The position numbers and the translations under genes are program-made. Of a stretch of 64,000 nucleotides of DNA, positions 33,221 to 40,560 are shown piece after piece (the first letter of the stretch is position 1; every line of letters starts with the position of its first letter). The notes under the pieces are model-generated. The model was not told the DNA's origin, did no database searches, and saw nothing but the letters and a program-made list of their open reading frames with translations. The DNA comes from Burkholderia catarinensis (GTDB taxonomy: Bacteria > Pseudomonadota > Gammaproteobacteria > Burkholderiales > Burkholderiaceae): the NCBI RefSeq assembly GCF_001883705.2, contig NZ_MDEQ02000002.1, positions 310,001-374,000 of the forward strand. Reading direction: 5' to 3'.

Positions 33221-35500
33221 ATGATGGCAGGCACCTCCGCTTCACCCGCTGCTTCGATGACGTCCAACCGGCCTGCCGACTCCCACGCTCCCGCCCCCGC
33301 TCCCGCCGACGACTGGCAGGACGACGGCAGCTACGCGTCCGGCGCGCCCGAGCACGATTTCGCGGTCCGCCGCGTGACGCTGATCGTGCTGCTCGTCGCG
33401 GCAATCGTGCTGCCGTGCATCTACGTGATGGTGATGGCGTACAACGACCTGACGACGCGCGAGGCCGCCGCGAGCGACGTGACGATGCGCACGGTGCGCG
33501 TCGCCGAGGAGCACGCGCTCAAGGTGTTCGACCTGAGCGAAACGCTCGATGCGCGCATCGTCGACCTCGTGCAGGACATGGACGACGCGACCGTGCGCAG
33601 CAAGGAATCCGACATCCACGAAGCGCTGAACACGATCGGCGGCGGCTATCCGCAGGTGGCCGCCGTGTCGATCTTCGGCGCGAGCGGGATGCTGCTCGCC
33701 AACAGCCTCTACTATCCGGCGCCCTATGCGTCGATCGCGAACCGCGACGACTTCGCCGGCATCCGCGACGGCAGGGTCATCGAACACATCTCGCGGCTGA
33801 TGATGGGGCCGCTCAAGCTCGAGAACATTCCCGTGTTCAACACGGGCGTCGCGCGGCGTCATAGCGACGGGTCGTTCGCCGGCATGGTGTCGATCGCGCT
33901 GAAGTCGTCGTATTTCAACGCGTTCTACCGCGACCTGCTCGGCGGCGCGAGCACGCCGATGACGATGGCGCTCGCGCGTTCGGACGGCGCGGTGATCGCG
34001 TCGTATCCGCCGCCGCCGTCGCTCGCGCACACCGATCGCTCGGCCACGTTCGGCGACGCGCGCAACGATCCGCGCGCCGGCATCGTGCGCGTGCGCCACG
34101 ACGGCGCGAGCAGCGAGATCGTCGCGTTTCGCCAGGTCGGCAGCTATCCCGTCTACGTGACGTGCGCGTACCGCACGTCGGCGATCTGGCATGAATGGTA
34201 CGAACACCTGAGCGTGCTGTTCATCTCGATGTTCGCGCCGTCGGTCGCGCTGTGGTCCGTGATCTGGCTGTCGCTCAAGCGGCTGAAGGCGGAAGAGGAG
34301 GCGTGGGACCGCTGGCAGGCCGAAGCGTCGATGCGTCGCTCGATCGAATCGGCGTACCGGCAGTCGCGCAAGATGCAGGCGCTCGGCAACCTCGTCGGCA
34401 GCGTCGCGCACGACTTCAACAACCTGCTGATGATCATCTCGAGCAACGTGCAGATCGCGCGGCGGCGCGGAGTCCTGCATCTCGACAAGGAGCTCGGCGC
34501 GATCGAACGCGCGCTGAAGAACGGGCAGTCGCTCACGCGCCAGCTCCTCGGCGTCGCGCGCAAGCAGCCGCTGCACAACGAGACGATCGACGTCGGGCAA
34601 TGGGTCGGCACGTGCCGCGAACTGCTGAAGACGTCGCTCGGTTCGAAATCGTCGCTGGTCGTCGCGATCGAGCCCGGCGTCTGGCCGATCCGCGTCGACG
34701 TCGCGGAACTCGAGCTCGCGGTGATCAACCTCGCGGTCAACGCGCGCGACGCGATGCCCGTCGGCGGCCGCTTCACGGTCGGCGCGCGCAATGTGACGCT
34801 GCGCCGCGAGGACGGCTTTCCGCTGACCGGCGATTTCGTGCAGATCTCGCTCGACGACACGGGTTCGGGCATGGCGCCCGACGTGCTCGCGCGCGCGTTC
34901 GAACCGCTGTTCACGACGAAGTCGCAGGGGATGGGGACGGGGCTCGGCCTGCCCCAGGTGTTCGCGTTCTGCGAACGCTCGGGCGGCCTCGCGACGATCG
35001 ACAGCGCGGTGGGCGCCGGCACGTCGGTGCGCCTCTACCTGCCGCGCGCGCGCGCCGAGGATGTCGTCGCGCGGCCGCCGGCCGTCGTGCACGACGCGGG
35101 CGCGCTCGGCGGCCTGCACGTGCTGCTCGTCGAGGACAACAGCGAAGTCGCGGCCGGCACGGAAGCGCTGCTGTCGCTGCTCGGGCACCGCGTGACCTAT
35201 GCACCCACCGCCGACGACGCGTTGCGCCTGATCGAAGGGGCGGCCGCGAACGACGCGTTCGACCTCGTGATTTCGGATATCCACATGCCGGGCCGCCTGA
35301 ACGGCATCGACCTCGCCGAAGCGGTCGAGAAGCGGCCGGGGAAGCTGCCCGTGATTCTCGTCACGGGTTACGCGGAGGAGCTCGACCGCACGCGCACCGT
35401 CAACGTCCGCGTGCTGTCGAAGCCGTTCGACATCGCGCTGCTCGACGAGATCCTGCTGGGCGTCCGCGAAGCGCGCGACGCGCGGCACGCCGGCACGTGA
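33221..35500 (+). CDS. Hybrid sensor histidine kinase with dCache sensor and receiver
   Basis: A 759-aa membrane hybrid kinase. Membrane helix at about residues 48-72 (TLIVLLVAAIVLPCIYVMVMAY), then a periplasmic double-Cache-type domain to about residue 325, and a second helix near 330-350. The dimerisation helix has the phosphoacceptor in SVAHDFNNLL (His about 397). The HATPase G boxes are DDTGSGM and GMGTGLGLPQV. The C-terminal receiver has Asp about 686 (VISDIHMPG) and Lys in VLSKPFD. No output domain, so phosphate must pass to another protein. The start is an ATGATG at 33221 without a strong ribosome-binding site; an ATG 36 bases later is possible. Confidence 0.88.
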   Translation: MMAGTSASPAASMTSNRPADSHAPAPAPADDWQDDGSYASGAPEHDFAVRRVTLIVLLVAAIVLPCIYVMVMAYNDLTTREAAASDVTMRTVRVAEEHALKVFDLSETLDARIVDLVQDMDDATVRSKESDIHEALNTIGGGYPQVAAVSIFGASGMLLANSLYYPAPYASIANRDDFAGIRDGRVIEHISRLMMGPLKLENIPVFNTGVARRHSDGSFAGMVSIALKSSYFNAFYRDLLGGASTPMTMALARSDGAVIASYPPPPSLAHTDRSATFGDARNDPRAGIVRVRHDGASSEIVAFRQVGSYPVYVTCAYRTSAIWHEWYEHLSVLFISMFAPSVALWSVIWLSLKRLKAEEEAWDRWQAEASMRRSIESAYRQSRKMQALGNLVGSVAHDFNNLLMIISSNVQIARRRGVLHLDKELGAIERALKNGQSLTRQLLGVARKQPLHNETIDVGQWVGTCRELLKTSLGSKSSLVVAIEPGVWPIRVDVAELELAVINLAVNARDAMPVGGRFTVGARNVTLRREDGFPLTGDFVQISLDDTGSGMAPDVLARAFEPLFTTKSQGMGTGLGLPQVFAFCERSGGLATIDSAVGAGTSVRLYLPRARAEDVVARPPAVVHDAGALGGLHVLLVEDNSEVAAGTEALLSLLGHRVTYAPTADDALRLIEGAAANDAFDLVISDIHMPGRLNGIDLAEAVEKRPGKLPVILVTGYAEELDRTRTVNVRVLSKPFDIALLDEILLGVREARDARHAGT

Positions 35501-35546
35501 CCCGCTGCGTGCGGGCCGGCGCCGGCTGCGTAAACGGGCGTGACGA

Positions 35547-36101
35547 TCAGGCCGAAATCAGCAGGCGCACCCAGCCCGCGTAGCGATCGACGAAGCCCTG
35601 CAGGAACTTGCGGGTGTCCTCGCTGACGATCTGGCCCTGGTCGTCGATGCGCGCCGGGTCGTGCTTGATGAACATCTCGGGCTGCCCGAGCGTCTTCACG
35701 TCGAGGTACGCGAGCACGTTGCGCAGGTGCTGCTGCGCGAGCGCGGTGCCCGTGGCGCCCGGCGACGTGCCGAGCACCGCGCCCGGCTTGCCCGACCACG
35801 AGTTGGAACCCCACGGGCGCGAGCCCCAGTCGAGCGCATTCTTCAGCACGCCCGGAATCGACCGGTTGTACTCGGGCGTGACGAACAGCAACGCGTCGGC
35901 GGCCTCGATCGACTGCTTGAAGCGCTTCGCGACTTCCGGGAAATCCGCGTCATAGTCCTGGCTGTACAGCGGCAGTTCGCCGATCTCGACGAATTCGAAC
36001 GAAAAATCGTTGGGGGCGAGCGAGATCACGGCGTGCGCGAGCGCGCGGTTCCACGAAGCGCGGCGCAGGCTGCCGACGACGACCGCAATACGATAGGACA
36101 T
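35547..36101 (-). CDS. NADPH-dependent FMN reductase
   Basis: A 184-aa flavodoxin-fold oxidoreductase of the ChrR/SsuE-like group. The FMN phosphate loop GSLRRASWNRALA is at residues about 11-23. The second flavin contact is PEYNRSIPGVLKNALDW, and TSPGATGTALAQQHLR follows. The start at 36101 has AAGGAGA 6 bases upstream. The gene stands alone and is convergent with the hybrid kinase. Related enzymes reduce quinones, azo compounds or chromate; the physiological substrate cannot be told. Confidence 0.88.
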   Translation of the reverse strand: MSYRIAVVVGSLRRASWNRALAHAVISLAPNDFSFEFVEIGELPLYSQDYDADFPEVAKRFKQSIEAADALLFVTPEYNRSIPGVLKNALDWGSRPWGSNSWSGKPGAVLGTSPGATGTALAQQHLRNVLAYLDVKTLGQPEMFIKHDPARIDDQGQIVSEDTRKFLQGFVDRYAGWVRLLISA

Positions 36102-36214
36102 GGCATTCTCCTTCCGGTGTGTGAGGAATCGGATCGATTGCTTCCGAACAGGCGACAAAGGTCTGTTTATAGGCAAGCCAGCCCGCGAACCGCCCCACGG
36201 GGCCGGCCGGCCGA

Positions 36215-36249
36215 CTTTCCACAAGGTTTTCCACAGAAATTGTGGATAA
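36215..36249. promoter_or_regulatory. Cluster of DnaA-box-like sites
   Basis: Three DnaA-box-like 9-mers within 35 bp: CTTTCCACA (36215-36223), TTTTCCACA (36227-36235, one mismatch) and, inverted, TGTGGATAA (36241-36249, the exact complement of TTATCCACA). They lie in the 367-bp gene-free stretch between the FMN reductase and the ECF sigma gene. It is 5.8 kb left of the iteron array; a role in DnaA binding is inferred. Confidence 0.55.
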
Positions 36250-36468
36250 CTCGACCGTTATGTTCTGACGTTACAAATTGCCCGCCGCGCGTCGCCGCCG
36301 ACGCGCGAGCCGGGTTTCGGCAAGCATAGCGCAGCGCGCCGGCCGGTTTCGTGAATTCGTGACGGAACATCGTTGCAGGCCGGCACCGCGCCCAGTAAGC
36401 TGCTGGCACCGCGACGCGCCCGCTCCGTGACGCCAAGCGCGATTGCTTCGAGACACCGCAACCCAGAC

Positions 36469-37068
36469 ATGCCGTCCACCTACGACGACCCCGCCTATCT
36501 CACGCAACTGCGGCGCGACCTGCTGCGCTTCGCGCGACTCCAGCTCCGCGATACCGACGCGGCCGAAGACGCCGTGCAGGAAGCGCTGGCCGCCGCATGG
36601 TCGCACTCGGGCGATTTCGCGGGGCTGTCGGCCCACAAGACCTGGGTGTTCGGCATCCTGCGCAACAAGCTGATCGATGTGCTGCGCGCGCGGCAGCGGA
36701 CGGTGAGCCTGTCCGCGCTCGATGCGGAACTCGACGGCGAATCCGTGCTCGATCGCGAGCTGTTCAAGGAAAACGGGCACTGGGCCGCGCATGCGAAGCC
36801 GCGACCGTGGCCGCGGCCCGAGACGCTGTTGCAGCAGCAGCAATTTTGGACGCTGTTCCAGGCCTGCCTCGATCACCTCCCGGAACAGATCGGACGCGTA
36901 TTCATGATGCGCGAATTCCTCGATGTCGAGATTTCGGACATCTGCAGCGAATTGACGCTGACGACGAATCATTGCAGTGTGCTGCTGTATCGGGCGCGCA
37001 CGCGCCTGCGAACCTGCCTGAGCGAAAAAGGACTGACGACCGAAGATGCTGCCGGGGAAATGTACTGA
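36469..37068 (+). CDS. ECF-type RNA polymerase sigma factor
   Basis: A 199-aa extracytoplasmic-function sigma factor. Region 2 runs through RDLLRFARLQLRDTDAAEDAVQEALAAAW and HKTWVFGILRNKLIDVLRARQR. Region 4 is at the end with FMMREFLDVEISDICSELTLTTNHCSVLLYRARTRLR. The loop between is longer than usual, with a tryptophan/proline stretch (HAKPRPWPRPET). The downstream zinc-finger anti-sigma gene overlaps its end by 23 bases, the typical pair. Start at 36469 follows the family start at a MPSTYDDPAYLTQLRRD; upstream sequence reads as non-coding. Confidence 0.9.
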   Translation: MPSTYDDPAYLTQLRRDLLRFARLQLRDTDAAEDAVQEALAAAWSHSGDFAGLSAHKTWVFGILRNKLIDVLRARQRTVSLSALDAELDGESVLDRELFKENGHWAAHAKPRPWPRPETLLQQQQFWTLFQACLDHLPEQIGRVFMMREFLDVEISDICSELTLTTNHCSVLLYRARTRLRTCLSEKGLTTEDAAGEMY

Positions 37069-37261
37069 CGTGACGCGACTGCTGTCGGATGCGCTCGACC
37101 GGCATCTGACACTGCACGAGCGCCTGCAGGTGCGCGTGCACCTGCCGACCTGCAGCGGATGCAGAGCCTATCGCGGGCAGATTTCGCTGTTGCGGACGGC
37201 CGCGAAGGCGGCGGCGGGGCGGGTGCCGGACGATGACGGCGCTGCGCCCGGGGAAGGCTAG
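37046..37261 (+). CDS. Zinc-finger anti-sigma factor (zf-HC2)
   Basis: A 71-aa cytoplasmic protein with the ZAS zinc-binding pattern: His in RVHLPTCSGCRAY and the CxxC pair right after. No membrane segment, so it is a soluble anti-sigma like ChrR/RsrA-type or a fragment-sized zf-HC2. It overlaps the ECF sigma gene, so the two are co-translated and the sigma is likely held inactive until a signal (often oxidative or envelope) releases it. The signal cannot be read from the sequence. Confidence 0.83.
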   Translation: MLPGKCTDVTRLLSDALDRHLTLHERLQVRVHLPTCSGCRAYRGQISLLRTAAKAAAGRVPDDDGAAPGEG

Positions 37262-37384
37262 CCTCGGCTCGCGTTGCCGCTATCACCGCGGCGGTGAGTG
37301 ATGTGCTGCCCGGCGAACGCGTCGACTTCGAATACCAATGCGTGCGCCGGGTTGATGCAATAAGAAAAATACGCGGGGCAATAA

Positions 37385-37741
37385 TTATTCGAACAGCGCC
37401 TGCACCGATTCGGGCGGCCGACCGATGGCGGCCTTGCCGCGATACACGACGATCGGGCGCTGCAGCAGAACCGGATGAGCGGCAATCGCCGCATAGGCCT
37501 GCGCATCGGTCAGATCCCCACGGGCCAGATCCAGCGTCTTGTACGGTTCCTCGCCGTCGCGCAGCATGTCGCGAACCGGACGGCCGAGCTGCCGATGCAG
37601 CGTTTCCAATTCGTCGACCGTCGGCGGCGTCTTCAGGTACTCGACGACATTCAACGGCGTGCCAGCGGTATTCAGCGACTCGACCAACGCAAGCGTCTCG
37701 CGCGACTTCGAGCATCGGGGGTTGTGGTAGATCGTGATCAT
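37385..37741 (-). CDS. arsC: ArsC-family reductase (arsenate reductase-like)
   Basis: A 118-aa thioredoxin-fold protein of the ArsC/Spx class, glutaredoxin-coupled type. The active Cys is in YHNPRCSKSRETLALV (about residue 10). The typical RPIVVYRGKAAIGRPPE segment near the end carries the conserved Arg residues that bind the oxyanion. The start at 37741 is one of two adjacent ATGs. No arsR or arsB gene adjoins, so a stress role similar to YffB/ArsC homologues is possible; arsenate activity is inferred from family. Confidence 0.87.
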   Translation of the reverse strand: MITIYHNPRCSKSRETLALVESLNTAGTPLNVVEYLKTPPTVDELETLHRQLGRPVRDMLRDGEEPYKTLDLARGDLTDAQAYAAIAAHPVLLQRPIVVYRGKAAIGRPPESVQALFE

Positions 37742-37905
37742 CATTCAGGCCTGGATAGTTGAGCCCTGTATTGTAGCCAGTCCGCATCGGGGGGTTCGGG
37801 CGCGGCGGTCGATGCGAGATCGGGTGCGAATCGATGCTTCGCAGTAGCAGGGGGATGAGGCTGAGAGGGGAGTGCCGTCGGAGATGCGCTTCAAGGAAGC
37901 GACGC

Positions 37906-37921
37906 GTTTATGCGCATAAAG
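37906..37921. repeat. parS-type site 1
   Basis: GTTTATGCGCATAAAG, one base from the full palindrome GTTTATGCGCATAAAC known as the ParB-binding site of Burkholderia chromosome 2. Confidence 0.88.
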
Positions 37922-38029
37922 TTGGAGAGGACTCTATCGCGGGAGGAGGAATCAGGCTCTCCGAGCCAAGGCATCACGACGGACGCCTTTGCGGCAAGAG
38001 ACCCAGCCGATAGCGTGGCAAGTCGATTG

Positions 38030-38045
38030 GTTTATGCGCATAAAG
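38030..38045. repeat. parS-type site 2
   Basis: GTTTATGCGCATAAAG, same variant as site 1, 124 bp further right. Confidence 0.88.
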
Positions 38046-38236
38046 CCTGCGATCGTTGGGGGAGGTGCCCCGGGATTCATGGCGCAGCGAGATGCCGACA
38101 CGCGATGACAACATAACGCCGGGGCGATCGCTGCGTTGATATGCGCCGATATGCCACCTCGCCGGTGCATCACTGCGTACCGAATTCAGGCGAGGCCGGC
38201 ACGTAATCCTCCACCGCTCGCCGCCCATCGTCCTCG

Positions 38237-38252
38237 GTTTATGCGCATAAAC
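38237..38252. repeat. parS-type site 3 (perfect)
   Basis: GTTTATGCGCATAAAC, a perfect 16-bp palindrome. Confidence 0.93.
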
Positions 38253-38403
38253 GTGGCGCCCGGACAGCCCGTTGCGCCGAGACACGCGGGTCCGGTCGCA
38301 CACCTCGAAGTTGCGCATCTGTCCAGCGCATACAGATCACAACCCATGCTCGGAAATGCCCGGCTGTCTAGCCGTGCGGCGAACCTGCCTCGGTCTCCGC
38401 AGA

Positions 38404-38419
38404 GTTTATGCGCACAAAC
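38404..38419. repeat. parS-type site 4 (one mismatch)
   Basis: GTTTATGCGCACAAAC. One T-to-C change in the right half breaks the symmetry; the same change occurs in site 6. Confidence 0.85.
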
Positions 38420-38599
38420 TCTGCGGCCTCGATGTACGATGGCGCCCAATCCAGCGAAAGGGCAGCGCATCGCGATATCGCAGCAGCCCCACGGCTCACA
38501 CCGGCGATGCGGCTCGTGACGACACAACCATCAAGTCGCTCCTCGACATCACGCAGCAGGCATCCACCACACCATCAAGCCGCCGATCTCCACCGGCTC

Positions 38600-38615
38600 G
38601 TTTATGCGCATAAAC
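38600..38615. repeat. parS-type site 5 (perfect)
   Basis: GTTTATGCGCATAAAC, perfect palindrome, 60 bp upstream of the parAB -35 element, so ParB bound here could affect parAB transcription. Confidence 0.93.
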
Positions 38616-38640
38616 CGATAGCCGAATGGCTAGCGCGTAG

Positions 38641-38687
38641 TTGTCGAACGACAATTTCATTGAAATATAAATATCGTCCTGTAGAAT
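38641..38687 (+). promoter_or_regulatory. parAB promoter with nested palindromes
   Basis: A TTGAAA -35 (38660-38665), 16-bp spacer and TAGAAT -10 (38682-38687) lie just upstream of parA. Two inverted repeats overlap the upstream side: TTGTCG-AA-CGACAA (38641-38654) and ATTTCA-T-TGAAAT (38654-38666), the second covering the -35. They are candidate operators for an autoregulator. Confidence 0.65.
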
Positions 38688-38713
38688 TCCAACGACCAAA
38701 ATAGGAGTGAAAA

Positions 38714-39376
38714 TTGGCCGCGGAAATCATTGCAGTCACTCAACAAAAAGGTGGCGTCGGCAAAAGCACGATTGCCATGCACCTCGGCGCCGCGTTCCAC
38801 GAAAAAGGGAAGCGCATCCTCGTCATCGACGCCGACCGTCAAAACACGCTGGTTCACTGGTCGAGCGCATCCGGCGACAGCGACAACGGCATTCCGTTTC
38901 CGGTCGTCAATCTTGCTGAAGCCGACGGCCAGATCCATCGCGAGATCAAGAAATTCATCAACGACTACGACATCATCGTCGTGGACTGCCCGCCGTCGAT
39001 CACCGAGAAGGTATCCGGCGTCGTCCTGCTGGCCGCATCGATTGCCGTGATCCCGACTTCATCGTCGCCGGCCGATTACTGGTCGAGCGTCGGGCTGGTC
39101 AAGCTGATCCAGCAGGCGCAGGTCATGAACGAAGACCTCCGCGCCGTCTTCCTGCTGAACAAGACCGAAGAGAAGCGCATGCTGACCCGCGAGCTCAAGC
39201 GCGCGCTCGAGGAACTCGGCTTCCCGTTGCTGAAAACGCAGATCCCGACCCGGGAAGCGTACAAGCAGGCGATGGCGCTCGGTCAGACCGTGCTGCAGAT
39301 GAACGATCGTGGCGGCAAGCTGGCCGCTGCCGAAATTCGCGCATGCGCCGACGAAATCGTCGCCATGCTGCCCTGA
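38714..39376 (+). CDS. parA: Chromosome-partition ATPase ParA
   Basis: A 220-aa Walker-type ATPase that drives segregation of this replicon with ParB and parS. The deviant Walker A motif is QQKGGVGKST (residues about 10-19). Walker A' is VIDADRQNT and Walker B is DIIVVDCPPS. It lacks the N-terminal helix-turn-helix of the long type Ia proteins, so any promoter control is likely by ParB or another protein. Start is a TTG at 38714, decided by AGGAG at 38703-38707; the nearby GTG is out of frame. parB begins 23 bases after its stop. Confidence 0.94.
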   Translation: MAAEIIAVTQQKGGVGKSTIAMHLGAAFHEKGKRILVIDADRQNTLVHWSSASGDSDNGIPFPVVNLAEADGQIHREIKKFINDYDIIVVDCPPSITEKVSGVVLLAASIAVIPTSSSPADYWSSVGLVKLIQQAQVMNEDLRAVFLLNKTEEKRMLTRELKRALEELGFPLLKTQIPTREAYKQAMALGQTVLQMNDRGGKLAAAEIRACADEIVAMLP

Positions 39377-39392
39377 CTTTATGCGCACAAAG
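39377..39392. repeat. parS-type site 6, overlapping the parB ribosome-binding site
   Basis: CTTTATGCGCACAAAG (core TTTATGCGCACAAA). Its right end runs into AAAGGAG, the ribosome-binding site of parB, and its left end touches the parA stop. Binding by ParB could lower parB expression. Confidence 0.8.
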
Positions 39393-39399
39393 GAGTCAC

Positions 39400-40461
39400 A
39401 TGAAACCTTCCCAATTTGCCAAAGGATTCCAAGCGCGCCCGGATATCACGACGAGCGAGAAGCGCACCGCGCTGGATCGGCTCAATGCGATTGACGGCAT
39501 CGTCAAGTCCGAGACACCCACCCCGGCGCCGACCAAATCCGCGAAGAAAGACATCGCGCCGCCGCCCGCACCGGAATTCACGCTCGATCCGTCGATCGAC
39601 GAATCGCCGCAGTATCGCGCGTGGCGCCTCGAGAACCGCTATGCGCCGGGGCAGGTGATCGAGTTGTCGCTGAAGGCGATCAAGCACAGCCCGTTCAATC
39701 CGCGGCACTTCTATCTGAAGTCGTCGATTGCCGAGCTCGCGGTCAACCTCGCGAAGCAGGGGCAGCAGCAGGCGATCCACGTGATTCCCGATTACGACAA
39801 CCCGGGCACGTATTTCGTGAGCGATGGTGGCCGCCGCGTGCGGGCGCTGAAGGAAGCGAACAAGGAAACGGTCAAGGCGATCGTGATCGACGTGCCGATC
39901 GGTATCCAGAGCTACAAGCTCGGCTACGACCTCAACGTCCAGCGCGATTCGCAGACGGTGTTCGACAATGCCGTCGTGTGGCGCCGCTTCCTTGACGACA
40001 AGCATTTCCAGAGCCAGAAGGAGCTCTCCGAACACCTCGGCCTCGACGAGTCGACGGTGGCCGTCGCACTGTCGATCGGCAAGCTGCCGGAAGCGATCAT
40101 GCAGGAAATGGTCGTGCGTCCCGATCGCTTCGGTTCGAACATGGCGTATCAGGTCGGCCGCTATCACAATGCGCGCGGCACCGAGGCCACGCTGCGGCTG
40201 ATCAACAAGATCGTGTCGGACGATCTCAGCACGCGCCAGGTATCGGACATCGTCAAGGGCCGCGTCGCGGCGCAGGAAACGCCAAAGGTCGCGGGCCGTC
40301 AGCGCTATGCGCAGCGTCTCGAGATCAAGCTCGGCGGCAAGTCGGTCGGCGACCTGAAGTCGTATGGCGAAGACCGCATCGAATTGCGTCTGCGCGGCCT
40401 CCCGAAGGACAAGCGCGACGCGATCCTCGAGCAGCTCGAGCGGATGCTGTTGTCGGAGTGA
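39400..40461 (+). CDS. parB: Chromosome-partition protein ParB
   Basis: A 353-aa centromere-binding CTPase. The N-terminal region (to about residue 85) is variable and Pro/Lys-rich. The ParB nuclease-like fold has SPFNPR (box with Arg contacts) and GGRRVRALKEA near residue 143, where most ParBs have GERRxRA; the Glu-to-Gly change at the nucleotide-binding arginine patch is unusual. A helix-turn-helix follows (QKELSEHLGLDESTVAVALSIGKLPE). A C-terminal dimerisation region ends at ERMLLSE. RBS AAAGGAG lies inside parS site 6. It is convergent with repA. Confidence 0.94.
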   Translation: MKPSQFAKGFQARPDITTSEKRTALDRLNAIDGIVKSETPTPAPTKSAKKDIAPPPAPEFTLDPSIDESPQYRAWRLENRYAPGQVIELSLKAIKHSPFNPRHFYLKSSIAELAVNLAKQGQQQAIHVIPDYDNPGTYFVSDGGRRVRALKEANKETVKAIVIDVPIGIQSYKLGYDLNVQRDSQTVFDNAVVWRRFLDDKHFQSQKELSEHLGLDESTVAVALSIGKLPEAIMQEMVVRPDRFGSNMAYQVGRYHNARGTEATLRLINKIVSDDLSTRQVSDIVKGRVAAQETPKVAGRQRYAQRLEIKLGGKSVGDLKSYGEDRIELRLRGLPKDKRDAILEQLERMLLSE

Positions 40462-40491
40462 TGGGAGCGGCCGGCAGGGCCTGGTGAGGAC

Positions 40492-40560
40492 GCCGGGCCC
40501 GCCCGACTGAGGGGCGGGGGCCGGCGGCGGCCCGTCAGCGGGCCTGAGCGGGCCTCAGGC
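40492..40560. terminator. Convergent terminator-like hairpins, parB/repA
   Basis: Very GC-rich inverted repeats between parB and repA: an imperfect large stem (about 40492-40526), GGCCCG-TCAG-CGGGCC (40529-40544) and GCCTGAG-CGGGC-CTCAGGC (40542-40560). The last overlaps the repA stop. No T-run follows either side, so they may be Rho-dependent or structural. Confidence 0.5.

Larger units (their letters stand above)
37742..38713. other. Centromere-like region upstream of parAB
   Basis: A 970-bp stretch without genes. It contains five of the six parS-type palindromes (37906, 38030, 38237, 38404 and 38600), spaced 124, 207, 167 and 196 bp apart, and ends with the parAB promoter. Open frames across it are unlikely to be coding: all of them run through the palindromes and none has a ribosome-binding site or a recognisable domain. 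Confidence 0.85.

Noticed and set aside
37910-38704. Small frames in the parS region as genes.
   Set aside because: They run through the palindromes, lack ribosome-binding sites and show no domains.
40483-40497. GGTGAGGACGCCGGG after parB as another reverse iteron.
   Set aside because: It lacks the T-run, has one base fewer between the ends, and lies in a very GC-rich terminator-like stretch where such a match is expected by chance.
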